Of a stretch of 64,000 nucleotides of DNA, positions 35,744 to 47,344 are shown piece after piece. The DNA comes from Combretum micranthum (Eukaryota; Streptophyta; Magnoliopsida; Myrtales; Combretaceae), in the NCBI GenBank assembly GCA_024138025.1, contig JAMXBD010001090.1, positions 124,001-188,000 of the forward strand, read 5' to 3'. Both the position numbers and the translations under genes were made by a program. Positions within the stretch are counted from its first letter, which is position 1; each line of letters begins with the position of its first letter. A model generated the notes under the pieces. It was not told where the DNA came from and did no database searches. It was given only the letters and a program-made list of their open reading frames with translations.

Positions 35744-38625
35744 TACTCTTTACTATTCACTACTATTCATATCATTCTACTTTATGTCACTATTCATACA
35801 TATTCTTACAATCTATACCCTATATTTACCTTTTCAATACAAATCACATCTAATTTACTATACATAACTTCTTCTTTAATTTTTTTACTCTCTCTCCCCC
35901 CCCCCCACTCTTCCCATTTGTCCCCCTTCCCCCTCTTTCTCCCCTCTTGTCATCTTATTTTCTCTCTCTTTCTCTTCTATAAATATCTCTCACTTCTATA
36001 CTTTGTATACTTCACATACTCATTCATTTCCTACTTCTCTTAATCTTCAAAATCTCTACCTCCCCCTCCCCCCTTCACCTCTCCTTTTGTCTTGTCTCCA
36101 TCTCCCTTCCTTGCACACACACATATTCTCTACATTATCTTTAGGTAAATACACTTAAACCCTCACCATATTATGTTTATATTAGTACATATGTGCCTTT
36201 GTGCTATTCCATAAAATTTCTCATGATGCATGATGCCAGAGATTGGAAATAAAAGGCATCATCTTGGTTTTATGGTATATTTATGTTTATGTTTATGTTT
36301 ATGTTTATGTTGTTGCTTTATATACACTAACCTAACTTCTTATATAATTATATTTATATATATAAGTATATGTATGTATTACTTTTAGAGCATATTGCTT
36401 ACTAATCTAACATTGCAATTTATTTATTTTCGTGGTCTTTACTTTCCTGTAATTTATTTCTTGCAAGTTTATTTTCGAGACTTAGCCACTTCAAATCTTA
36501 AGAAGTCTAGTCCTAAATCAAGTCTTAGACGTGTTCATATTCAAGTCTTATGGGGAATTATCCGTTTCAAAGTCTAAGAGCATTGTCCTAAATCTAAGAC
36601 TCCCATTTTTCTTTATGTTACCTTTATATTCATATTTATTATTTATTGTTAAGAAGTTTTCTTTATGTTCATCTTAATATTTCTTTGTTTGAGAATTTAT
36701 TTTTATGTTCATAAACATGTAATGCTCATAGTGATATTGTAATAATAACAAAATTATTTTTGAACTCAAAATGCTATGATGGCCAAAAGTCTCTAAATTA
36801 AAAATGTAAGAACACGATGATGATCATAGGATTATCATGATCTTCGCCTACTAATTTAGAAGGCCTAGCATAAAAGAGGAGATTCATGAAGTTATGAACC
36901 TCCATATATTAACAATTTTTTTGTTATGTAAAATATTTTGAAAAAGTAATTTCAAATGCATGGGAAACCATCTAGAAAAAGAGAAATTTAAAAACAAAAC
37001 CCATCTCCAATTTTTCTTTTAAATGTCATGACCTAGGTGTGAGAGGGGATGTGAAACTTCATTTTTTATTCTCAAACCAACTTGATTTTGGTGTTTCATG
37101 AATGATCAAACAAAATTACACCCCATATTCACCATTTTGATTAAAGAGCCAAAACCTAAGAGGAAATTTTTAGAAAAATATAACTTTTAAATTCATTTCA
37201 TAAAATACATGAGTTCAATATTTTGGAAATAAATGGTCAAATGGAACTTGTTCATGAATCCCTATTGTACCAAAATTTTAAAGCTTGAATCAAGTATATA
37301 ACCTTATTTTTCAAATCTTGGTTCACTCATTTTGAAAATCAGAAAATAATATCATTAGAAAGGTTCTACTTTTCTACCTAAGTAAATGAAATATTGTAAT
37401 ATCATTACAAAAGTCATTATAAAGGGATTATTTTAAGGAACATCACTAGGATCATAAATGTAAAATAAACTATTTTTATGTTTCAATTATATTTGGACAT
37501 AGGAATAATAAATACATGTCTTACAGGGTCTACATAGAGTAAAACTCGAAAATGTCAAAATAAAGTCGACGTAAAGTCTAGACGCAACCTTACCCCGCTT
37601 TTTTAAGACCTTAAAGACCTTATGTGATTAAAATAACCTTAGAAATAGATAGAACATTTGAAGTAGGTGAAAATCAACTACTCATGTGGGAAAATCGGAG
37701 TTAAAATGACTTAGTTATGTCCATTTTAAGGTTCAAGTTAGGTAATCGAAGAATGTAGTGAAAATAGAAATCATAGAGTTAGAAATTCAAAAGAAGTTGG
37801 TATAAAATACTCATTTTGTGTATTTTTTGTTCAGGTGATGAGAAATACAAGTCAACCTTCCCCAAAGATTACTTCAATTAAGGCTTGAGCATCATGGTTG
37901 AGTGAGTTTTTTCTTATGATTTTATTACCTTGTTTATCTTGTAAAAAGTTGCACTAGGTTGTTAAGAAAAGACAAAATGAATATGTATAGAGATCAGGGG
38001 ATTTGCTTGTGTTTCTACATAAGTGACAAAAGAGGTTAAGCATATCGGAAGCATCATTATGATTATTTATGTCTGTTGTATATTTCATTCCAAGTATAAT
38101 GTGTATGATAAATTGCTTGATCACCATATAAGATAATTGTAAGTACTATTTGGCTTTGGTGAAATTAAATGGACCTACATTGCATCGTCGTGTCAAATGT
38201 AGAAGACAGCTACTCCTATGCAAGGAACCAGAAGGGCTATAAATAATCATGCTACGAGTATAGCCTTGCTCACACTTCAAAACTAAGTTGCTCGGGGAGG
38301 TGGTCTTAAGGAGGAGCTGTATCAAGGTGATCACTATGAGTGGGTGCCTGGGGACTAGCAACGAAAGATGTGGAGATATTTAGATGAAATTCCCTGACTA
38401 TTGCTATGGAGGGTGTAAATCCATTATGTATATGGTTTTTGGATAACCATATATGCTTGTGTGCTCATGTGTTTATTGCATGCCATGCCCATCATACGTT
38501 TGAATGTAATTAACTTGTTCGTTTATGGTTGTTTGGTGTCGATAAACGAGAAATATCTTGCTAAACAAGTTGTACGCTTATACCACTATAGATTTTTTTT
38601 TTTTTATCACAAGAATATTTATGGA
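35744..38625 (+). mobile_element. LTR N, part 2
   Basis: Resumes in the pyrimidine-rich U3 tract, which includes a run of C near 35897. TATAAATA at 35978-35985 is at about +676 of N after removing E, matching the other copies. An ATGTTT microsatellite lies at about 36281-36310. A variable block occupies 38180-38360. Ends at ATGGA (38621-38625), the left TSD of LTR M. The long open frames in the pyrimidine tract are low-complexity and not genes. Confidence 0.75.
36281..36310 (+). repeat. ATGTTT microsatellite
   Basis: About five to six perfect hexamer repeats inside LTR N, at a place where other copies only have TTTATGTT once or twice. Confidence 0.8.
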
Positions 38626-41477
38626 CGTAATCCCCAAGTTATTCCATAACTTAAGTTCAAAAATTAGAAAGTGAAATTCCTATAGAAAAAAAAAATACCA
38701 AAGATAAGATTACATGACATAGGTAAAAATTTACTAATATGATTTTATAATTTTAGAGTATAATATGAACCACTAAATCTTTAGTGTATATTTGGTAGTT
38801 AATAATAGCTTAGAAATAAATTACGTAAATATAAAACATTAAATATTAATTTAAATTTTGTTTTAATGAGATTCAAAATCTAAATTTTGTTTTTAATATT
38901 ATTGTCTTGAAATAATTAATGATTTATTTTATATTAAAATATCAATTTGATATCATAAATTATTTGTCTTATTTACATTATAGACTTAAATTTTCATTGC
39001 CTACACTTAAATTTCTTTTAAGACTACCCAAAATATTTGATGGTGTATGTTTTATTGGAAGTTATAATGAAAAGGGTAAACTTGTCCACTTTTCATAAAG
39101 TTTTCTTTATTAATTACTAGAAATGACATTTTTCAAAATAAGTACTTTTTGCTTTCTTTTACTTGTAAAAGAAGTAGCTTGAATTGAAAGGTTACACCAG
39201 CTGAACGTTATAATCACTATTAAAATTTATAAAATATGTTATACTAATATAATTTCATATAATTATTACAATATCTTATTTATCAAACACAAAACTAGGT
39301 AAACACAAACTCCTTTTGCCACCATTTTTACAATGAAACCCTATTTTATTTTATCTATGTTGATAACTAAAACACAAACTATTTCTCCAAATAACCACCT
39401 TCAATATGAGAAAATCTCTATGAAATCATATACAAATACTACTTCTAATATTTTTTAAGAAGTAGATAAAGCAATCACATAAAACACATCAGGTAATATT
39501 ATTTTTAAATTTATGGTAAGTTATCTCTATCCAATATACTGATATACATACATATTTTATTGTTTAGGAGTAAAACAATAAGTTTAGTAGATATCCTAAG
39601 TTAATGAACTAAAACTAAACTTATTAAGAAATAATAAAAGCATGTGCATACTTACTTTGTGAACTTGACTATGTTTGGAGTTGTAGTAAATTTGCTAAAA
39701 TATGAATAAGTACTTTACTAAACAAAAACAAACATAATAGTTTATGTATTAGAATAGAGAAAAACTAAAATAAATACTTATACTTAAACTTTGGTTAGGA
39801 AAGAATAATAGGTTTAAGTTTAACTAGTAAATTTGTAAGTTATAGTTATATTTGAAGTAGTTATACTAAATCATTCTTGAGCCACACTTTAACCCACAGA
39901 TTAGTATGGAGAGAAATCAGTTTGTTAAGTGAAGTAAACTAAGTTTATTGTTTTGGTTCACGAAACAAATCGAGGCCAAAATCATGCATGTGGTTCTATG
40001 TTATGGTAGATACTGAGCATCTATGATTGAAGTCGAAGGGAAATGAAGTTTGGCTACAGCTTCAACCACGACATGAACCATGCTCATGGTGACCCCACAG
40101 TTTAAGCTGTGAGATAGCAAAACTACCATGGCTAGCTATACATAGTGCATTATAATTTCTTAAAGATAAATAAAGTAAAGAAATTATGACATGAGTTTAG
40201 GATACTTAGGCACTAACAAAGATTCTTGTTTAGTTATATAACTAGTAATATATGTTTGTTATTTTATAGGAAAGATCAATATCAATATTTTCCCAGAAGT
40301 TATTAGAACAATTAAGGAAAAATGCATAGGTGAGTAACTTCGATCTTTTCACATTGTTTATGTGTTTAAAATAGTGGCACAAGTTGTAATTACAATTATA
40401 ACTGGCTGTGTCTTGGATGATTCGAAAGAATTCCAATAATAAGAGTGATAACCATTTGTGTGATAATGAATGTGAAATGTGTATTAAAAATTGTATGAGA
40501 TTTGTGTGGTCATTGAATAATTAGACTTAATCATATTTAACTATTAAACTAAATAAACATGGATTGCATGACTACATAAACTGTGTTTATCGGTAATCAC
40601 ATTACATATTAGCATTGTGATTCTTTGGTAATGGTTAGTTTTTTTACTAAAGAAATGAAACTCTAGTTCTATGTAAGGTTACCACTATTCTATTCAATTC
40701 CACATGAACTAAATAGGTACCTATAGGAATGCCACCTATGGTATTGACGTGAAATAGCCAATACTTAGTAGAGTTTCTAAGTTTTCAGGTTAAGTTGAAC
40801 TCTAAGACACTTAAATATAAATTAAAAGGAGAAGAGAAATGGTTTTCCTCCTTCTTTAGTTCTTAATCTCTCTTAAGCATGAAATACTAGTGATTGGTTC
40901 CTAAAACCCCTGTACGAGGGTGTAAATCTACACCTTGTTTTGATTCTAGTTATCCAAGCTTGTATCTACAATATATGGTTAGTTGTTGCATTGCATATGC
41001 TTGTTAACCAAACTTGTTTGATGATGTTGATAAGTGTTGAGATCTGGTTATTCACTAATTATGGTTTGCTTAATTTCTTATAGATTTGTTTGGTTACAGG
41101 GATAGAGTTGATCCATACTTAGAAGTTAATGCTAATATAAGTTAGCAAAGGAGTAAAGACTTGGACTAAAGAAATAGCATAATATTTTGTGTAAAAAACA
41201 ATCTAAGAACAATATTTGTATAGTTTTGATATAACAGTAAGAACTCAATGTAAATGGTATGTAATGTTATTCTTGTATGTGATTTATATTTATGCAATAT
41301 TTCTTATTATAAACAACCTTTCGATCCTATTATAACTGTCCTTGCCATAGGGCATTATAATTGTACAATGCTCATGTACCTTTCTAGAAGCCTTAGATGG
41401 TTTAATACAAATGTTTGTGACTCTAGTTTGTTACATGGCGTATTGATACTACTAGGGTACCTTGTTGGGGTATGATA
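38626..41477 (+). mobile_element. Solo LTR M (group 2), nested in N
   Basis: 2852 bp. Starts CGTAATCCCC, matching F apart from T to C in the first base, and ends GGGGTATGATA, matching GGGGTATGACA of A with C to T. Flanks ATGGA (38621-38625) and ATGGC (41478-41482) form a 4/5 TSD. N sequence is continuous across it. It carries a palindrome block (39985-40125) and the conserved AGGAAAGATCAATATC (40268). No coding region. Confidence 0.8.
39985..40125 (+). repeat. Palindrome block in LTR M
   Basis: ACCATG-CT-CATGGT (40077-40090) and CACAG-TTTAAG-CTGTG (40097-40112) are perfect short stem-loops, preceded by weaker ones with TGAGCATCTATGATT. The block occupies the same relative place as the arrays in G, L, K and F but has its own sequence. 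Confidence 0.65.
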
Positions 41478-41482
41478 ATGGC

Positions 41483-41894
41483 TGAATCCAATGATGACTG
41501 TGCTTGAGGTAATATCTAGTGGACCGTGGAGCTTTGGAAGAAATTATGGGAGGATACGATGTAGATTTCTTTTTAAATATGTTTTTCTAGACTTTATTGT
41601 TTTGGAGATTATTATGTGTTACTGTAATAGTCCAATCTATTTAAAGATATTAGCGAGGGTATGCCCCTAAGATGATGTAATTTTTTGGTGATCAAGATAT
41701 ATTTTGTTTAGTTATCTTATCTATGCATATCTTTTATTTCCTTGAAATGTATTACTCCTTCAGGGTTCCCTTTTGTTGTGAAGTACTCCTTGTGCAATGT
41801 ATAGAAGCCTTTGTATAACAAAGGTAGTTATTTCTAAGCTTCAATATTGTGTATAGTAGGTTGTTACGTTTAGGGTACCACTTGAGATATGACA
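41483..41894 (+). mobile_element. LTR N, part 3 (3' end)
   Basis: Matches the last 400 bp of A and C: GGGTATGCCCCTAAGATGAT, AGCTTCAATATTGTGTA, GTTTAGGGTACC and terminal GATATGACA. It is followed by TATAG, which pairs with TATAA before 26642. Confidence 0.75.
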
Positions 41895-44800
41895 TATAGT
41901 TATAAAAGAAGAGCAATTACTTGTGTATATACAATATGTTCATCTATATGATAGTCAAGAAATCCCTCATTTAAGGATTTTATGCCCTAAATTTGTATGA
42001 TCTTCATAATTCACATATTGGTCTAAAGGCACGTCCTATATGACATAGCTTTTTATCCTATGAGCTCTATCCTAATAATTTATTGACGAAGATAAACACA
42101 TGTAAGGTTTTTGTTTTATTTATATGCTTTTATTTATATCATCGACTATAATTTTTACAAAATTAAAGAGGATGTAGTTAAATATGTGCTATCCTTATGA
42201 ATAAGCAATGTTTATGTCAACGGATTACAAGACAACTATATATATAAGTTGGAATGTCTTCACGACATGTCCAAACACTTGTTTCCAAATTTCCTTAAAG
42301 AAAATGGTTGTGGCTTTGAATATGTATCTTGTATTGGACATCACATACCACTCGAATTCTAAATATAGATGATCTGACTTGTGACTATAAGAGAAATATT
42401 ATATTCCCATCATCAATTAAAAGACAATTCTAGCATTGTCATGAGCCAAGTAGCACAAAAGAAAAATTAGCATAATACTTGGTTTAAGTTGGATTATATA
42501 CCCTCATGGACTGATAAGGGTTAAAAGACTTGTTAAGATTTGATATGTGGTGTGTAATTTGATTATTTTGAGTTATACTTAAAAAAATTAGCAATTGATT
42601 TAATTTTATCTTCATTTCAAGTCTCAAAATAAAGGATTTGGATAAATTTCATGCAATTTGATTGAAGATTCATTAAATTTTGAAGTATATGATCAACATG
42701 AGGGAAAAATGACCATATTCAAGTTGTGTTTAGATAAGAATGTTCAATATTTTCATGACATGACCATGTTAGAGTTACATTGAACCTGATTTGGTAGTTT
42801 TTTGTCTTGAATTTAAAAAAGTTAGCATGACACAACCATGACATGATTGTGCTATGATTGTGTTGACACAAAATTTGAAATTAATACACAGGCTTTAGAG
42901 CTAGGGAGAAATAAGATTTTACACCACAAAAGAAGAGTCTAGAGATGAAAGAGCACAAACAATCAAATGAAAAGATAAAAATATAGTACTTTCATTGAAA
43001 ACTATTAAAAAAAAACTTTATTAAGGGGTTTTTAGGAGGTGAAACATGTGCCACTGATCTTTAAAAATAATAATAATAATTGCCTAAATAAATATAAGAT
43101 AAAATTAGTTACAAAATTACCAACTCCAAATCATATGTTGGTTATTAGATATATAATTTTACAAAATAAGTGCTTCTACAACTATGGTGCTAAATCACAT
43201 CTTGTAGATGCGACTTAATGAAATCCTTAACAAATCACATTTGTTACAAGTGATTCGCAAATGTACCCGTTCAAATCATTCAAGTCCAAGTTTCTGTCTT
43301 CGAGGGGAACTTAGTTTGTAGATGATGTTTGGTGCATATTGTGGAGGTTGCAGTTGGTGATTCGTAGTATTTGGTGCAACATCTTCTGTGAATGAGATGG
43401 AGCTTTGGTTGCCAATGGTGGATTTTTGTTTCATTTGGGGCTTGGTCATAGCAGCGGAGTTCAACACGGGCTTCATAGAAGATGGATATGGTGACTTATA
43501 AAGAGAAGTGATTTAGAGAGAAATTCTATAGAGAGAAATTGAAATCCAGAAGAAGATGATGATGTTCACACATGATCATGTGATTCACTTAAAACAAATT
43601 TGTGAATCACAAGTTGAAGACATGATTTTGTGTCGGTATTTTGTTAATAAATTTTATGTAATTTATATTTGTGTAAGTTTTATTTGAGAAGGTCGGTAAT
43701 CATATAATTTCTTCTATCTGTATTTGTTTAATCTTGTATTTATTGATATGATTTGTGTTATTATTGATATATCACTGAAGGAGTAATCTTTTGTACCTAG
43801 ATTTTGATGAACATTAGAATCCTTAGGTACATGAATTTATTTTGTTTTTAACAAATAATTAGTTTTTTGAACCAATGGTGCATTCTTCATTGCTTTCTTG
43901 AATTAATATTATTGATGTATGGTTGATAAGTCTTATATACTTTATTCTTTTCATAGGAATTTATGCTTTATCTGATCAATTTTTAAATTAATTCCTATGA
44001 TTTATGCTATTACTATGAAAATATTGTTTTTCAACTCTAAAGATCATAAAAAGAAAAAAAAAAGTAATTTGAATCAAGATTGGAGTAAAACAACAACGAT
44101 GTTTAAAGAGAGTCTTCAACCATAGCCCAAAGATCTCAACTAAGGGCAAGAAAACAAGCAAAAATTCTAAATCGCACCTTCAATTGCACCCTCAATCTAT
44201 ACCATGATTTACACTAAGACAACCATGCCTTGTGATTCATGATACAACTCTAATCGTACCTAAGAATTGTGCACACGAATCCACCCGTTGTTTAAATTGC
44301 AGATAGATCGTACCTTTAATGAAAAGACACAGCTTATATCATAGCCAACAAACGAGCCCTCAATTCGAGCTGCGAAAAGTGGCCCTGTCCTTGCTGTCAT
44401 GGGCATGATTCCTAAAGTAAAGAGCATGAAGATAAGGACGAAATTCGTTATAAAGAATCTACCATGTCAATGGAAAAAAATCTTCATAATTTTGGGCCTT
44501 GTCACCTATAAAAAACATGCATAGACGTGAAATAGAATATTGTACATATATAACAAATTCCTAACATAGCATAAAGTAGTGTGAGAATATTTAGTGAGAA
44601 AAACTTTTCTTTTGCAAGAAATTCAAGTTTTCTAGGTAAATTCATATAAAACCTGACGTTTTTTCTTATAGGGCTTTTGTGCGTAATCTGTAATATTCAT
44701 CTTTAATTTATATTATTTCTCTTGAATCTGTGCTTAATGTTTACATTCATGGAGAAATAATTATCTTACATCCATGGAGAAATAATTATCTTAACTTAGG

Positions 44801-45425
44801 GTTTGTGAATCTAAGACCCAATTCATGTAATTTCAAATGCATTTTAATTGAATATTGATAAGTACTTGTATTTAGTAGCTTGAACTTATATTCATGGGTC
44901 TAATTATGTGGTGTACTTTTCGATTCATGTTTCATTTCTTAATGAATTGAGAGATCATTCTTTTAAATAGATCTAGGCCACTAATGAAGTTGCTCATAAT
45001 CACCTAAATATAGGGATTGTGAAACTTTTTGTCACTTGATTTTTAAATCATTAAAATGGGTTTTAATCAAATGATTCTTAATCTTTATATGGATCTAGGT
45101 TGTTGATAGCTCGTGAAGAGATTCTAGTAGTTTGACTTAAATCTAGAGTTTTTGATCTTGAGAGGGCTTGTAGCTTACCTTAATGAATCCAATAGTATAA
45201 GTTTACCCAGTAAACAACTCTTTGAGGTTATTAAGATATCACATGATAAGGACTTGATGAAGCAAATCCTAAGCTCTATCTTGCATAACAAACTTATATC
45301 CTTAATTTTCCCTAAATACGTGCATATAATTAGTCTTAACCTTACCTTAGCTTTTGATGTTTATAATGTTCTTGTAAATATTTCTTCAGCTAGATAATAG
45401 AGGAAGCGTTAGATGCTAACGATCT
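41895..45425. other. Unresolved repeat-like region between LTRs N and B
   Basis: No gene is supported. Palindromic clusters (42755-42870 with CACAACCAT-GAC-ATGATTGTG; 43571-43612; 44190-44360) and a TATAAAA site near 44509 resemble group 2 LTR architecture, but no LTR ends could be fixed. A minus-strand 66-codon frame at 43276-43476, starting MKPVLNSAAMTKPQMKQKS, has a TATA-like TTTATAAG about 25 bp upstream but no recognisable domain. A 25-bp tandem pair lies at 44743-44792. Confidence 0.5.
43571..43612. repeat. Adjacent palindrome and 9-bp inverted repeat
   Basis: CACATGATCATGTG is a perfect 14-bp palindrome, directly followed by GTGATTCAC and, after a 13-base AT-rich loop, GTGAATCAC. The overlapping arms can form alternative hairpins. 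Confidence 0.7.
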
Positions 45426-45502
45426 TGTAGACCCTTAGATTTTATGCTAAGTAAATACCTAAACCCTAGAACCGAAAGTTAACCGAAAACCCCAAAGTTA
45501 AC
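45426..45502 (+). mobile_element. LTR B (group 1), part 1
   Basis: Starts TGTAGACCCTTAGATTTT, like LTR C, and continues CCCTAGAACCGAAAGTTAAC. After 77 bp it is interrupted by the Sirevirus-like element. The TSD of B cannot be tested because its right end is outside the window. Confidence 0.75.
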
Positions 45503-47181
45503 TGTTGGGTTCTCTTAAATGATGATTTTGATAATAACAAAAAGAATTAAGTAATTACTAACATATTCATTAAGTGTGCAAGGATTCAATATAATCAAAG
45601 TGGTTTACAATGACTTAAGAGAATGATTTCAAAAGAGGCTCTATGTAAAGAATACTTTAGAAAGTGTTTGGAGAAGATTTCAAGAACAAATGAGCTGTCA
45701 GAAGGTTAATTAGAAGGTACTCCGCTGGCTTTTTAAACTATCAGAAGGTTCGTAAGAAGCTGACCTGCAACTTTTAAAAAAAGTTACTAAACACGAATAG
45801 TGAGCTCTAGATTCGAATTTTTCTTTATGGATTTGATATTTTGAAGACCTATCTCCAATGTTGAGTAATATTAATATACTCAATGTGTTCCACAAAGTTG
45901 GTTCAATATTCGTAGGGATTCAAATTTCGTTGGATCAAAGTTAATTTTTTTTAGAAAATTCTATTTTGACAGCAAGGAAAAACTACGTGACTTACAAGGT
46001 TCCATTTTCAATAGTTTATTCAAGTTTTTATTTGGCATATGGAAGACATGATCCAAATATGCAAGGAACTTGTCTGATGATTATTGGTCTATACAAGGAA
46101 GTCAAATTTGTGGAAAACATGATCTTTTTGTTGCATGAACAGTACCAGACGAAGGAATATTTCAACAACGGTGATTTCAAATTCGAATTTCAAGTTTAAG
46201 ATAATTATACAAGTTGTTGGAGATTCAAACTTATCCATCGGAGTAAGAATTTTGAGATAACAACAACAAGATCTCAAGTTATTCAAAATTTGCAGTTTTT
46301 GAAGAAAAAGATGAGTTGATATTATGCACAAAATAAGGAGCAAAGTTTATCCAATTGATTTCCTTGCCATTGGATGATACAAGGATAAGTATACCCACCC
46401 AAGACAGAGAAAAGCAAGCATAATCATGTGAAAAACAAGAGAAAACAAAGAGCCACAAATTTCTCTTGGATTTAAGCAAATTTACTGTCATTCCATTTAT
46501 CTTCTTTTGTTCGAAAATTTTGAGGACCCATACTTTATTTCCTCTTATCTAGATTTATTCATTTGATGAGAGATTGAGAGTTACAAGTAGGCTCAGTAGA
46601 TTGATTGCTTAGGAGAATCAAGCTGAGCGAATTGTAACCAAAGAGAATTGGCAAGAACATCTTGTAACTTTATCGATTTGATTGGATAGTGGAACACAAC
46701 CGATGTGGAATAGCGAGACCCTAGCTTGGGGCTGGAAGAGAGGATTGATGCTCAAGGCGGAACCTCTATAATTCAAATTTGCACTCTCTACTCCCTTATC
46801 TCTCTTTAAATTCTTACAATTTTATTTGTTGTTCATAACTGTGATATATGCTCATAAGGTTGATCAGAGAGTAACTCATTTATATTTTCTTAATCAGAGT
46901 TAGTCAGAATGTTTTTAGGAGTAAAAATTTTTGAATTGATATTTGATTTTTCATGAGCTTAAGCAAATCATTTTGATTCGAATTATTGTTCAAAGTTTTT
47001 ATTTGTTAAGTTTATTGTTTTAAGAAAGTTTCAAAGCCATTTTAGTTGAATAACCAAATGGTGTGAAATTTCAAAGCCATTTTAATTGAATAACCAAATG
47101 GTGTGAAATTTATTCAAAATTTTTAAAAGTAAATTTTATAACCAATTCTCCCCCTCCTTGGTTATATTTTCGGGACTAACA
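45503..47181 (+). repeat. 5' LTR of the Sirevirus-like element
   Basis: 1679 bp, starts TGTTGGGTTCTC and ends GGGACTAACA. The 3' LTR after removal of A is about 1648 bp; most of the difference is a tandem 40-bp duplication here (47029-47068 and 47069-47108). Differences between the LTRs are otherwise scattered base changes and small indels. It contains the undisturbed target site of A (AAAGCAAGCATAATCATGTG, near 46411). Confidence 0.9.
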
Positions 47182-47183
47182 AT

Positions 47184-47196
47184 TGGTATCAAAGCC
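47184..47196 (+). other. Primer-binding site of the Sirevirus-like element
   Basis: TGGTATCAAAGCC, two bases after the LTR end, is the initiator-Met tRNA type with one change from TGGTATCAGAGC. Confidence 0.85.
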
Positions 47197-47344
47197 AAGC
47201 TCAATTTTTAAAATAGTATTTATTTTAAAATCCTGATACCAACAAATGATATTAGAGTAAGGATCAATTTTTAGAATGAGTTTTTGTTTTAAAATTTTGA
47301 TATCTAGGCTAAACTCTTTTCTCATATTGAGTGATCCTTGAACA

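Noticed and set aside
35732..36043. 103-codon open frame on the plus strand
   Set aside because: Lies in the pyrimidine-rich U3 of LTR N; low-complexity Ser/Leu/Phe/Tyr sequence, with equivalent frames in other LTR copies (51258-51476, 55253-55556, 56645-56857, 27914-28108) that are not conserved as protein.
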